A DNA stretch of 64,000 nucleotides from Neoscytalidium dimidiatum (GCA_037367355.1 CM074695.1:2728001-2792000); one strand, 5' to 3'. Counted from the first letter of the stretch, positions 46,307 through 58,996 are shown. Translations and numbers: made by a program. The notes: generated by a model from the sequence alone, not told the origin.

Positions 46307-48152
46307 GAGATCGTCAGAATGGATCGAGATTGCTTCGTTTTGCATGGGTCAAGAGGATAGGAGAGGTTTGGGACTGCTATCTAGGGTTGGATAGATGTTG
46401 ATGACTGACATCCGGACTGAAGACACGAATGGCTTAACTTGCACGGAGGAGACAAAGGAATGTAAATAGATTATGTAATGACGGACAATGAAGGAATAAA
46501 ATCTTCATGCAACTCAAAAATAATCGGTGGTACTAATAAATTGCGATTTCCTTCTAAGCTGGAGAGCGCTCTCCTACACTCCGAATAATGCTCCGATGGA
46601 TCAAAGAGCTCGCATCGGCCGACAGATTGTCATTCGGTGAAGACTCAAGCAGTGGATTATGAGTACTCGGGGCCGAACGCGGGGTTTCCGGAAATCATTA
46701 GCCAATCCAAGAACTGCGTACACTCTATCACGAGGATCATAGGCGTGGTATTTCTGCTAAGAAGCTTTCAAACTGAAGCTATCTGGTTGATGCTCAATGT
46801 TGAGAGGTGATGTCGGGGCAAATTTTGCCAGCCGTAATTGTGCGGTGCGCTACTTGCTTCATACGTGCGACTCCTTGTAGAACCTGAAAGCGCAGGAACC
46901 AGGGCCGTATGAAGATCTCTCTGATAGCTTGAAGATTGCTTAGCGGTTAGCCATGCAGTCTTGCATTTCTTAGTGTCTCTCTGTAGCTGGGCTTACATAG
47001 CCGACGTACTACTTCAAATTGATCAATTTTCACCAATACTTCTCAATGTGGAGGGATTGCCCCAAGCAAGATATTTGGAGAAAGTAGGGCTGCTTTCGTT
47101 GACTTCGTCTAGATATACTAAGCACCCGGAATATCTCGGAATAATAGTAAGACATCCAGCGGCCCTAATAGATACGTTCACTAAGGTTGTATACTCAACA
47201 AAGTTGGCGCCTAGTCAAATCAGGCGCTTCATGTTGGGAAGCCGCGGACGTCGAAGGAGATTCTCTTAGTTAGAGGTAACGAACAGGTAGTTTCGGTCAA
47301 CTCCGCAGATGATACTTTGGCAGATGGTTACATCGTCGCTCACGTTTGCCCATAGAAGACATGGCCATGGATAAGGGGAAGTTATCGAGTATCAAACAGA
47401 CCCCCAGAATTGGCATCCTATGTTGGATAGTCACTTAACACTGACGTATTGCGAGTTCTTTCCGTGATCTTGCCACAGAGCCAGCATTCTAGGTCCAACA
47501 TACGTCATCTCCAGCAATTGATCAGCAGCAGAAGCTACATCGCTCGTCAGAAATGACGCGAATATTAGTTTTGGGGTCTTCGTCATAAAGTTCGATTGCG
47601 AGGGATTTTTTTTTTGTCGTAATCAAACTTTAGCTTATGGACTTCGAGTGCTTGGAAGTTTGGGACGAAGCTGAGTGGCTTTCGCATATTCTGTCGGTGA
47701 AGCATCGAAGGTTCGTCGGATTATTATGGCTGAAGGCTGAAAGTTGACCCGCACATCTTCAGGTCACACCCAACGTCAATACATGTGAAGGAGTATATCG
47801 TATGATAAGGCCAATAGAATGTAACACCTGCTTCTATTTCGTTCGATAGAAGTCTGGAAGGGTAGCTGTATAAGTAAGGAAAAGACAGGAGCACTGGGCT
47901 GATCCTCCATAAGGTAAATATGCGGTCATGCATGGAATGATCTCCGGAGGTATTGTAGGATGTGGCATGATTTTCCTCCCCTCCTGAGGAATGCACAGCT
48001 TGACCCGAGAAGCTACCCCTGCAGGTACCCCGCATCTCCGCAGGTCTCGGCAGCACCTGCCCCAACCATCCATCCTCAATCCTAATCCTTATCCTTCTAG
48101 CTTCATCCTATCTCTCCGACAAAACAGCAATCCACCGCGTACGACGAGAAAC
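46307..48152. other. Intergenic, no gene seen
   Basis: About 1.85 kb with lower GC than the flanking genes. Small frames only (up to 113 residues). No transposon remnant or direct repeat is recognisable by eye. Confidence 0.45.
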
Positions 48153-49190
48153 ATGGACGCGAACGTCGCAGTTCCACGAGCCTCCACCAGACTCTTTACC
48201 CCCAACAAGAACAAGAAGAAGCGCATCCGCATCTTTACACCTGACGACAGAGCATCTCACCGCGTGATAGAGAAGCAACGCCGCGAGGCTCTGAATGAGC
48301 GATTCATTGTATGCAACGCCTTATTGTCTTGAGCCCGAAAACTTGCTTATCGCCTTGCGAGTTCACTGGACTGTTTCCCCCCCGTTTCCGACAACTACTG
48401 ACGGTCCTGCTTGCAGGAACTTGCTCGCCTACTTCCTGGGCTTGCCTCTCATCATCGCCTCTCAAAGTCTATTATCGTCAACGAGAGCATTGTTCATCAC
48501 AAAAAGCAGCGATCTGAGCGTCTTACCGCTGCCCGCGAGATTCGATGCCTTCTGACCGAGCGCGAGGAACTCCTTGCTGAGGTGAACAGCTGGAGGACGC
48601 GCTTCGGTCCGGTCGGAACGGAACTGCGGCAAGGAAGACGGTTGGACGAAAATGCTTTGGGCATCTTGAACGTTGAAAATGAAACATTTGGCAAGTTTCC
48701 GAATGGCTTTGGAGATAACAGGCCTGGTGATGAGGAGCCAGAAGTCTACCAAGATGCTGGCGAGATTGCCGGCGAACCCAGCTTGACAGAGATTCCCGAA
48801 GTGCAACCCGAAAGCAGTAGTCACAGTCAATCCCTCTCCTCGAGATTCAACGCTGTCGCCTTACACCCCGATGAATCTAATATACCCCCGGGTATCGAGA
48901 ATCCGATTACTGGGCCAGGTTTCCCTGCTCATCCGCCTGTTGGGCAGCCAAACAACGACCCTGCTACCCACCAACTGGGAGCAGGTGTGCCTGGATGTCT
49001 CCTATCTTCTTTCCCGGCGGAAGAACAGCCATCTATGCACCAGGCAGCTGTACCTCTTGGGGCTGACGATCTTTGGGAGCTACTGGGACCTACCCCGCAG
49101 CTCGATGTAAACCCAGACCTGGCGGACCCTCGCACTATTCATGACGGACCTCCAAATCCCACTGGACTCACGAGTGAATTCTATCTTTGA
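48153..49190 (+). CDS. Basic helix-loop-helix (bHLH) transcription factor
   Basis: Two exons, 48153-48308 and 48417-49190, encoding 309 residues. The intron (108 bp) falls within helix 1. The basic region HRVIEKQRREALNERF has His36, Glu40, Arg43 and Arg44, the H-E-R pattern of group B bHLH proteins that bind CACGTG. After splicing, helix 1 continues as IELARLLP, then a short loop and helix 2 (SKSIIVNESIVHHKKQ). A coiled-coil-like LLTEREELLAEV follows. The C-terminal half is disordered and Pro/Glu-rich. Fungal bHLH regulators of this size control development or nutrient genes; the targets here are unknown. It is convergent with the transaldolase-family gene. Confidence 0.9.
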
Positions 49191-49301
49191 AACGATATTT
49201 CTCTACTCTATGTTTAAAATTGGACCTTCAATTTCTTCGGCGTAAAAGGGTGTGGGGGAAGGGACCGGAAAAAAGAAGTAAAAATATCGAGTCACCCCAC
49301 T

Positions 49302-50636
49302 CTAAACCATCTTCATGGCGTCCTCAATGGCAGCCTTACTTCTCATCTCGCCACCCTTGAACAGTTCCAACGCTTCGAACAGACGAGTCTTGGTGACCGG
49401 GTCAGCCTCAATCGCCTTCTGCAATTCAGCACCACCGTTGGCAAGGTAGTCAACGTCGGTGCTTGCAAGCTTCCCGTCCCAACCTGCCGGTGCAAGCGGA
49501 TCAATCTTAGAAAGCTTCGCCAGTCGTGCCGGAGTGGGTGGAGCATTCGCATACGGATACCCTGTCGGCTTTGGTATACCTTCTCCAGGCTGCTTGCTCG
49601 GATCGTACGGAAGCTGGGCTAGTTTGGTCAGAACCTCTGGAGAGATTGTTGCGTGATGGCAGCCCATTTCACCAGCTGCCATGGCCTCTTGGGGAGATAT
49701 GAAGCTGCACGGCGGATCAGCAGACATTTTTCAAAAGACAAAACAGAACATTACCTTGCAGCCTTAACCAAGGGCTGCTCCTTCCCGGTTTCCTTATACA
49801 GCCTCTTGTATGTTTCTAGCATCTGGATCATACGAGCCGACATAGTGTGGTCGAGCGCCGGATCTTCGACGTTGGGCCATAGAGAGAGATCTGCGTGGGC
49901 CTTCACCTCTACAGCAGAATGACGAGGATGTCAGCTCTGGAAGCTCCCAAAGAGAGGCAGGAGGAGATTTCCAACGAACCGTTGTAATACGGGCTGATGT
50001 ACAAGCAGCCTGCTTGGCTTGCTGCGATGGCTTGCGCGAGGCTGAATAGAGAGGTACCAAGCGTACGGATTCCTTCTTGCAAGAGAACGGGGCCGGCGTT
50101 CATAGCAGGACCGGTGCATGGAATCTTGATGCAAAGCCTATCTTTTCCAATGCCAACTTTCTCGAGCTCACGCGCATATGCTCTGGCATGTTCGATGACC
50201 TTCTCGGTGTCGTACGCGTAAGATGGTGATGTTTGTAGGAGAACTCGGCCCTGGAGATTCCCGATGTTCTTCGCACAAAGTTGGGCGCTCTGAGTTGATG
50301 GTGTTGTTAGTAGTAGAATGTTTGGATGCTTGGAAGACGGGACGCACCACGCGCGTGAGGACTGCTTGCCAGCCTTGGTCCTTGTAATCACGAACAGATT
50401 GAAGGAACATGTCTCGATTCTCCGGCAAGAGCATGTGCTCGCTCACGATAAGCTGGTTGCTGGTCTGGTTATGCGGCTTGATTGGAAGCGTGCCCGGGAA
50501 CGCAGGGTCCATCGTGTCGACATCTACATTCACTATTTCACAGTCAATTCCTCGAAAGTACAACCTCGGGATTTTTCCTAGACGTACACCACTCTTCCAA
50601 TTTCTCAAGCCAAGTAATCGGAGCGTTGCTGCCCAT
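49302..50636 (-). CDS. Transaldolase-family protein
   Basis: Five exons on the minus strand: 50636-50588, 50532-50348, 50289-49980, 49908-49755 and 49704-49302, encoding 366 residues. Introns are 50-71 bp and all phases close. Features of the family are DVDTMDP, KPHNQTSNQL, the Schiff-base segment LCIKIPCTGPA with its Lys, GIRTLGTSLF, AIAASQAGCLYISPYYN, and MAAGEMGCHHATIS. A true transaldolase moves a three-carbon unit between sugar phosphates in the pentose phosphate pathway. This protein is longer than the core enzyme by a Pro-rich C-terminal segment, and belongs to a fungal subgroup whose exact substrate I cannot state. It shares a 927-bp divergent promoter with the sugar transporter. Confidence 0.9.
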
Positions 50637-51151
50637 TGTTGATTTTTTTTCAAATGGTTGCGTGCAAGAGGGTCTGCGGGGTGATTGTGTTTCTTGGGGA
50701 GTTTGAGGAGTATGTAGCGGTACTGCCATTTATATGTTGACTGAATCAACTGATCGTTCACGATACACAATATGCAGGTAAGAGTGGGGCAATACTGATA
50801 ACGCTGATGTGAGGAAGGACTACAATGTGCTACAAAAGTGGAACGGAGAGCTGAAAGCGATGGATTGAATCATCAGATATGCCCAAGAAAGGTTAGTGCA
50901 AGATGTCGACACACAGGGCAAAGAGGGGCCAGCCTGTGAGGCAGTATGGCAGCACACAGGGCAGAGGAGGGGGGGGGGATGCACACGGGATCACCGGCAT
51001 CGCATGCGACTTGCGAGTGCTAATCCTGCTCCACATCCTTGAACTTCCCCAGATTCTGACGAACTAGCCTCCACCAACCCCGCAAATCAAACCCCGGTCT
51101 CGTGCGGCGCAAGTCCGAGCTCTGACCTTGAAACATTCATCCCTGTCACGA

Positions 51152-51210
51152 CCTGTACAGGGCAAATTGGCCTGCACAGGTCTTCATGCCCTGCACAGGT
51201 CTTGAACAGG
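51152..51210. promoter_or_regulatory. Array of CCTGNNCAGG palindromes
   Basis: Exact copies lie at 51152-51161 (centre TA), 51171-51180 and 51190-51199 (centre CA), spaced exactly 19 bp start to start. A one-mismatch copy (CTTGAACAGG) lies at 51201-51210, and a half-site precedes the array at 51142. The array sits about 355-410 bp before the sugar transporter ATG and about 515-575 bp before the transaldolase ATG. It looks like a multi-site operator; the binding protein is unknown. Confidence 0.6.
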
Positions 51211-51493
51211 TCACTCTGTCTCCATTTGGCAATTCGTGCAAGTGATTCTGGTTATGGCTTCGGTTACGCAGCAATGCATTCTCAGCCGAACGCCACACCT
51301 ATCATCCTTCGCTCTCGGAAACTTCCAGCCTCGCCTCGGCACCCAGTCACAGAGTCCCCTGTCGCCGAACATTTAGGTTTCCTCACATTAGGCACGAGTC
51401 ATACCGTCACAATGGCGCTTCTCCGCCCAAGCCCGAGGGAGTCGGGCTCCCGAGTTCTCTCAACTTCGGGTGGCCCTCCTCCGGCACTGGGCG

Positions 51494-51500
51494 TATAAAT
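51494..51500 (+). promoter_or_regulatory. TATA box of the sugar transporter
   Basis: TATAAAT lies 70 bp before the ATG at 51564, a normal position for a fungal TATA element. Confidence 0.5.
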
Positions 51501-51563
51501 GCACAAGCTGAACCCTGCAACCGAGAGAGTAGCCACTGAATTCGTCTTCTCATAGCTCTCGCC

Positions 51564-54228
51564 ATGTCTGTTGACAAGAAGCCGCCGTCTCTGTCCAAGT
51601 CTTTCGATGCGGATGTGGAACATCTCGAGGACATTGGCCGGTCGGTTGCATCGATTGACTACAACCGAAATGTAACTGCAAAGTAAGCCGGCGTATTAAT
51701 GTATATCCCCAGAGCAAGAGCGAAGTCTAACAGAGCAGTCCAGGATCCTTAATCCGCTTGCCGGCGTTCCGAAAGAAGAATTACTGCTACGAGTGTCCGC
51801 ATTCTGCGTCGAATCTGGCCTGCAAGAACATCTTTCGGTCTTTCAAAAGGGCGCGCTGGTGGCTCAAAGTCCCGAAAACTTCGAAGACATACCGGAGCTT
51901 GATGAAGATGATAAGTATCATCTCCGTCGAGAGGTATCCCGTATGTTCAAGTACGCCGGCAAGTGTTCGGAGCACTGATCAGAAATATGACAGACAAATG
52001 GCGTCTTCCGAAAGACCTTTACTGGACTATTGGGGTTTGCTCTCTCGGGTCTGCCATTCAGTAAGTCCAACGGCGTCCTGGGAAAAAAAAGTTCCTCCTA
52101 AACGATACCAGGGGTTGGGACAATACCGGCGCAAACGGCGCAAATCTATCTTTCCCGGTCGAGTTTGGGATAGATCAAAATCATTGGCTCGTCGGGTTTA
52201 TCAATTCAGCGTAAGTTTAACGTCACGGTTACCAATTTAAAGCTAACAGTGTTCATCACAGCCCAACGATTTTCGGTCTTGCAAGGTAAACGATACGTAG
52301 TTTTCTCCTATGAGCAAAAGCTGACATGATGTGATACAGTGCGTGGGCTACAGATCCACTGAATTCTTGGCTGGGTAGAAGAGGCGTGATATTCCTCAGC
52401 GGCCTCTTGTAAGTCTCAGAGATGCAGAACATGCTCCGGAAAATGCTCATCAGCGTAGTTGCGTTTTCCCCGTACTTGCGCAAGGTTTCGCGCAGAATTG
52501 GGAGGGTCTTCTGATTTGCCGCCTGTTCATGGGACTCGGTAAGCCAAGGCACCTTGGCTTTTTGAACTGAACGGATGCTGATGGCCTGACCTCAGGGATG
52601 GGTATCAAGATCACAACAATTCCAATTATGACTTCTGAAGCGTCCCCGGCACCGATCCGTGGGGCTCTCGTCATGAGTTTCCAGCTATGGGTTGCCTTTG
52701 GGATCTTTATGTGAGACGACACTCCGTAAAAAAGTCTTCTATGTTGCTGACAATGCCACAGAGGATTTTGTTCAAACCTGGTATTCTACGATATTGGAAG
52801 GCTGGCTTGGCGGTTTCAGCTTGCAGCTGCATTTGCTCCAGCTATTCCAATTCTTATCCTGGTTTGGTTTTGCCCTGGTAATTTGTATATCCAAATTTAC
52901 CCACTTCGTTACATGCTGACCATCTGCAGAGTCTCCACGATGGCTACTAAAGAAGCACCGATACCAAGATTCATTCCACTCATTTTGCCGGCTACGTAAC
53001 TCACCAGTAATGGCAGCACGCGACTTGGTAAGTTGAAAAGCACCGATAATGACATAGGAAATTACTCTCTCTATTAGGACAGGATGACGCTACAAAAGTT
53101 GTTAGAACAGCAGTGCTGTCTCTTGATACGGCTGTGTCTTCTGCCACATTTGATCGAGGACCGGGAAACCGAAGAAAATATCTTACTAACACGGAATGAC
53201 ATCCTTAGTACTACGCTCACTGTCAAATTACCACCGAAAATGATGCATTCGGCGGCGCCACCTTGACTCGACGTCTGCGCGAGCTCTTCAGTATCCCTCG
53301 CCTACGACGCGGTTGCCTCTCCGGCGGCCTCATCATGACGGCTCAGCAGGTAAGCAAACTCACGTATCTGCGCAGTAGAACGGAAAATCTAACGTATGAT
53401 GACAAACTTTCAGTTCAGCGGAATCAATATCATGTCTTTCTACTCCTCCACCATATTTGCCGAAGCAGGATATTCAACCAAGCAGTGCCTCCTCGCATCC
53501 TTCGGCTTTGGCCTCGTCAACTTCGTCTTCGCCTTCCCCGCCATCTGGACAATCGACACGTTTGGGCGCCGTAATCTCCTGTTGTTCACGTTCCCCAACA
53601 TGGCGTGGTGTTTGGTCGTTGCTGGCTGCCTGTTTCTGCTGCCGCATCACTTGGACGCGAGGGTGCCACTGATCGCCTTATTTATCTACCTGTTCACAGC
53701 ATTTTACTCGCCTGGTAAAGAAACCTACCATCCACAGCCTCCATCCCTCTTTTGTGCTGACCGAGTCCTGTAGGGATCGGGCCTGTACCTGCTGTGTACA
53801 CGGCAGAATGCTTCCCCTTGTCCCATCGTGAGATCGGCGTGGCCTTCTGCGTCTGCGTGAACAACATCATCGCCAGCATACTCAGCCTCACCTTCCCACC
53901 CCTTCTTGCCGCGTTCACGCCAACGGGAGCGTTCGGCTTCTACGCGGGGCTCAACATGCTCGCGTTCGTGCTGCTCTTCTTCATTGTTCCAGAAACAAGG
54001 TACTTTCTTGGCAGTTTTCTTCAAACTCCCGGAAGTCAGAGATCACTGACTCCTTTGTGCCCCAGACAACGCACCCTCGAGGAACTCGATTACGTCTTCG
54101 GTGTCCCCACCCGCCGACATGCTTCCTACCAGATCGGGACGTGGTTACCTTGGGCGTTCAGGCGCTACGTCCTCCTTGATCGGAACGCGAAGTGGCAGCC
54201 GCTGTACCGTTTCGCGGGTGCTAATTGA
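51564..54228 (+). CDS. MFS sugar transporter (14 exons)
   Basis: Exons 51564-51682, 51744-51940, 51994-52060, 52112-52210, 52262-52285, 52340-52408, 52459-52538, 52596-52710, 52762-52877, 52930-53027, 53209-53349, 53414-53714, 53774-53999 and 54066-54228 encode 604 residues with all phases closed. Ten of the 13 introns are 50-61 bp, two are 64-66 bp, and one is 181 bp with a perfect TACTAAC branch site. Family marks: [30 protein letters not shown], a PESPRW loop after TM6, [19 protein letters not shown], and [15 protein letters not shown] at the end. The family imports hexoses, pentoses or polyols by proton symport. The N-terminal [11 protein letters not shown] segment is typical of a Pezizomycotina subgroup. 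It is divergent from a transaldolase-like gene. The smallest exon is only 24 bp. Confidence 0.92.
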
Positions 54229-54533
54229 TCTGGTGCGGCTGACGGCAGCCAAATTTGTACCTTCATCCTTACTGACAAATCTTCTCTTCGATTGCTACCA
54301 AACCGGCGTTGAGTAAAGGTAGATCAACCTATGTATTTCTCTCTCTCACTGGAAAAGAAAACATTCAGCTGTCATTGGATAAGTGTCTGCCCACCGTGAT
54401 TAAGGCTTCTGCGGGCCACAAGGCTATTTCCAGGTATTTGAAGCCCTCAAGGCCATATCTTGAATAAGATTTGTCAGAGACCCCCCTCAACAGGATCCGT
54501 TAACGACTCATACAAAAATTACCACCGTCTTCT
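54229..54533. other. 3'-3' gap
   Basis: 305 bp between the convergent sugar transporter and F-box genes. Nothing recognisable. Confidence 0.5.
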
Positions 54534-56258
54534 TCAATACAGATCCTCACAAAGATACATCTCCACCTTCCCCTCCTCTCCGACGTACTCCTTCCACAGC
54601 TCCCTCAGCTCCTCCGACGGCCGCCACTTCGGATGCGCCCGCCAAAACGACGGCCTCGTCTCCACGACGACCCTCCTCCTCGTCGTCCTCCCCCCCACAT
54701 CCGCATAGCACCCCCAAAAGATCTGCCTCTCCTGCTCCTCGCCGCCGTCCCAATCCTCCCTCCCCTCGCCCGCCTGGATCTCGAGCCGCTCCACCAGCGG
54801 CATGCACCCACCGCGCACGACCGCCCTCGACGCGGCCAGGACGAACGGCTCGAGCGCGGCGGGGTCGACCTTCGTCCGGAAGCAGCGGCGCGGGCGCTGG
54901 CCCGTGGCGAGGCGCGCGTGGTGCTCGTGGTACGTCTCGTGCCAGAGCGAGTCGTCCGAGTCGACGCCCTCGTCGGACGGGAACGGCGGCGTGTGCGCGT
55001 CCGAGTCCGAGGGCGCGTCGCTCCAGGAGTGCCGCGCGTCATCGTCCGCGCCGTCCGAGGCGTCGGCGTCGGGGTTGTCCGGGTCGCGGATGTAAAGCCA
55101 GGTGCCGGCGGGAGTGGTGCGGCCGATGTGGACGGTGAGGGTGCGGAGGGAGGGCCAGACGGGTTGGGGGCTGGAGGAGGTGGGGGATGGGGGCGAGAAG
55201 AGACTGGGGGATAGGGCGATGGGGCCGCGGAGGTGGCAGTGCTTGAGTTTTGGGGAGCGCGAGAGGAGGGCGTGGAGGGATTGGCTAAGTTCGTCGATGG
55301 CTGGAGTGGAGGGGTCGGTGCCAGGGGGCACTTGAAAGGCATCATTCTGGGGGTCCTCGAGGTGGAAGGAGAGAGAGAAACGCTCGAGATGGGGGGCTTT
55401 GATGGATAAGAGCGTATCCGCGAAATCTGCAGACCGGCTAAGTGATTTTGTTGTTCCCGCGCTTTAAAAGACAATAAGGAGTACATCACAAGCCCTAGTT
55501 AGCGATGTACTTGTCATGGTATCAAACACACCTTTCCGGTACTTGTATCTTACGGTATCCTCAAAGAAAGCACACTCTTCAAGATCCCATTCCACAGACG
55601 TCAAGTTTGGCAGCTTTGACGCAATACAGGCGACCGAACTGGCCCTTAAAGTCCTAAGTTTGCAGTCTAATCCTGACCATTTGTAGCCTGAGGCACGTTC
55701 GCCGATCACGTTGAAGGCTGCAATACGCCTCACCTCCGGCACTGCGTCAGGATCAAGCAGCGTCAAGAAAGACCGCTCCCACCGATGCCAGCCCATACCC
55801 TCATACAAACGGGGCGCCATGACATCGGTGGGAGAAAGGGCGTTCAGATATAAATTCATTGGCCGGCCAGCTGCGGAAAATCCTTTAGAGTGTCCATCGA
55901 CAGATTTGTTCTCTTGCTCCCAGCAGCTGAGGATGGTGAACAAATCGACGATAGCATTGGTGAAAGCAGCGTTGTTGGCTTCTCTTTCCCTTCTTCGCTC
56001 GACCTTAGCGCATCTGTCTTCGGAGTACAGGGGCAGGAATGCAAAGTAATTGAGAGACTGGAGTGCGGCACGCCGGTGCGGGATGGACAGGCGTTGTTGG
56101 AAACTGTCAAGGTCTGTGCTGTCAAGACGGACTTGCCGAAAAGTGATGTTTTCGACGGCGACCTGCCATTGACGGGAGACGCAGGCGAAAGGGCCAATTG
56201 CCTCGCGGTCGAGAAAGGATGCGATCAAAGAGATCAGCTCAGGTGGGAGTTGGTCCAT
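54534..56258 (-). CDS. F-box domain protein
   Basis: Two exons on the minus strand, 56258-55532 and 55426-54534, with a 105-bp intron, encoding 539 residues. The start MDQLPPELISLIASFLDREA, followed within a few residues by CVSRQWQ, is a standard N-terminal F-box, which binds Skp1 in SCF ubiquitin ligases. The remainder lacks clear LRR periodicity but shows alternating segments such as LERFSLSFHL and LKHCHLRGPIAL that suggest degenerate leucine-rich repeats. A strongly acidic Asp/Ser stretch lies near residue 380. The second exon has very high third-position GC. The degradation substrate is unknown. Confidence 0.87.
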
Positions 56259-56473
56259 GGCGGGTGTATGGCGGTGAAAGGCGAAGAAGGGTGCTCGGCG
56301 GCTTAAACAAGAAATAAGGAGGGAGCGCCGGACCGCTTCCACGCTAGGCAACAGGCGCCCGAGAAGGCTAGAGGGCAAGCCATCGCCTGCGGTCATGGCC
56401 GAATCTTGGACACTGCAAATCGAATTTGAAACACGCACGCTTCGTAAGGTTGTCTGGATATATTTTCCGATCT

Positions 56474-58996
56474 TCATCCCAACTTCAGAAAAGTCGAATC
56501 CCTCTTCTGCTTCTCCCACGCGCTCCTCTCTACTCTCCCCACGCTTTTCCTGTACGCCGTCCCTTTCCTCCTGTCTATCCAAAGCACATTGTACCACTCG
56601 TATTTCTCCCCACCTCTCGGCCGTTGCTCGTAATGCCATTCCTCTATCGGCTTGCGCCTGTCCATCCCGTTTCCCGCCCTGGATGCAGCCCTGCTCCTGC
56701 TACCCCGTCCGTCGCAATCTTCTCCATCTTCTTCCGCCTCCTCCTCGACATCCTCCCAGCACCAACCCCGAGAGATAGCAACGAGCTCGATCTTCTGTCC
56801 CCTGGGTTCGATATCGCAGATTCCCTCGAAATTCGACTGCAGGATCCCTGCCCATGCCCCCGAGTCGTCCACCACAGAAAACGGACCGGGGATCTTGTGC
56901 CAATCCTGCGCTTCCGCATCCTCAACGCTTCGGTCCGGGCCCCTCTTTCCCAGGTAGAACCACGTCCTCTCAGTGTGGCCCGATAGTAGAGGCGTGAACA
57001 GCTTCGGCGCCACCAGTTCATCCTTCGCACTCGCAGAAGCCAGCGGTATCGGGAAAGCGTAGTTGTCGTATTCCGCAAAATTGCCGTCTTTGGATTTCTT
57101 GCCTGACGTGTGCCTGTACGCATAAGGCCGGCCGTCTGGATGATCGATGATGTCGTAATCGCCACGCACCAAGTCCTTCAAAGGTATCGAGTGCTTCGTC
57201 CAACCCTCCGGCAGTTCTTCCTTTCCGAACTCCTCGATGGCGGTGCGGTACTTGCACCACGTGCTCTCTACGCGGATGAGATCGGATTCGACGCTCTCGC
57301 GGACGAACCACACAACCGTCGGCACCGTGTGGGTCTGGTTCCCGGACATGGAATGCATGAGGTAGTCGTTGCCACTCTTCCAGGACTCCGCGTCGATGCG
57401 CCCCTCCCAGCCCATCCAGCTCCAGCTAGGTAGCACGTCCACGGCCTCATCTTGTACTTGCGCAGGGGTCCTACGCTTCATGCAGGTCTCGTGGGAGCCC
57501 CAGAGCAGAGCAACATCGAAGAACATGGCCGGGAGACCGCACACGATCCCGCCCGCAAAGGACCTGCTCATGGTTGTTGCTACTCCGGCAAAGGCGTATG
57601 GTACATCCTCTGGATAGGTGAGTTGCTTTGAATTGAATGTCCGCACTAGTCTTGCGTACTCCATCAGGTTTGGGAATCTCCCGGGTAATGACCTTTTTCG
57701 AGTGGGATGGAGATTCATCCCGCCTGGCGGTACCAAACTCTCCGGGACGGCCAATTTCGGACACTGCACCTGCGCGATTTCCTCCTCCCAGCACGCATAC
57801 CCGCATTCCCAGTACACCGAATCGTCTTTAAAAATAATTCTCCTTCGCGAAAAGAGATATTCTTGGAAAGTCCATGCTCGATGTGAGTATTTGGTCGGGA
57901 CGAGCCGGGAGAACCAGCCATCCCCGTAACTCAGTATCTGTGTGCCATCTCGCAGCGTGTGGATCTTGTCAGGCAATTTACGAGGTTGCGATACGCCCTT
58001 GACACCACGCAGCCCAAAGTCTGCGTTTTCGCCTTGCGCCGCAACGATGGTCATGGAAGCATTGGCGTATATGGAAGCCATTCCGTGAATTTGGTCCCAC
58101 AACTCGTCACCATCCTCCTGCAGGAGGCAGAGCGAATCCACCCAAAGATACCTTCTACCAAGCAGCGGCACCAGCCCTATCGCATCCCTGATGGTCCGTG
58201 GAATCGCAACGTCAGCCCTGTCCAGATAGCCGTCCTGCTGTAAGTTCTCCAGGTCTTCCCGCAAGGTTTTGTACTGCTGCACAGCACCCCAAACATAGCT
58301 CAACGCGACGTACGACTGCCCCGGCTCCGCTTCCACAAGACATCGACGCTTCGTATCTACAAACCAGCGTGGACTTGCCGAAGGCAGAGTGGATTCGACG
58401 GTCTTGCACAGACCGCCATGCTCCGTGTAGCATTTCTCGATCCATTTGCGGAAGGTGTCCGGGTCGATCCAGTCCTCGTCGCCAATGCCGAACCTGTCTC
58501 CGAAGGGAGACTCCTCGGTCCTGGCAGCGAACTGGATGCGGTTCTGCAGCAGGTCCAGCCGCTGCTCGGAAACCACCTGGTCGCCGCCGACGCGGTGGGG
58601 CCCGATTCCGGTCAACTGGGCGCTCGTGCCCCCGCCGCCCCTCCATACAACGACCTGTTCGACTTGAATCCCCCTCGGCCAGCGAACCCCGCGTATGAGG
58701 GCGGGATGCGATGAACAAGTCGTTTCCTGCGTGACGGTCGTTAAAGCGCCGAGGCTGAGGTGCACTGATGTTCCGAACGGGTATTCCAGGACCCATTTCA
58801 GCCTGTTGCAGACATCACATCTCGGAGGCTTCGGCCCTTAAGAGTCAGCCCCAACGCATGGAATGATTTCGGAGAGGGTTCCAGAGGCCGGAACGGATGA
58901 AAAGGGAAAAGGAAAAGGAAAACTCACAATTTCAGATTTCGTAACTTCGTCCTGGTAGATTCTCTCCCAGCGGAGATCGGAAGCATCAAAATTCAT
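56474..58996 (-). CDS. HET (heterokaryon incompatibility) domain protein
   Basis: Two exons on the minus strand, 58996-58928 and 58828-56474, with a 99-bp intron, encoding 807 residues. The first exon gives MNFDASDLRWERIYQDEV. The acceptor is inferred because it is the only AG that keeps PPRCDVCNRLKW in frame; that paired-Cys segment is typical of this HET subgroup. The HET domain starts at YVALSYVWGAVQQYKTL and runs through IPRTIRDAIGLVPLLGRRYLWVD and MASIYANASMTIVAAQGENA. RAWTFQEYLFSRRRI and LPSWSWMGWEG follow. Such proteins act in allorecognition cell death in filamentous fungi, though most HET-domain genes have no tested role. The tail is acidic and basic by turns. A HET-like pseudogene lies about 0.75 kb upstream. 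Confidence 0.92.

Larger units (their letters stand above)
50637..51563. other. Shared divergent promoter of transaldolase-like gene and sugar transporter
   Basis: 927 bp between the two start codons. It contains a G10 run at 50969-50978, the CCTGNNCAGG array at 51152-51210, and a TATA box at 51494-51500. No gene is seen. Confidence 0.6.
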
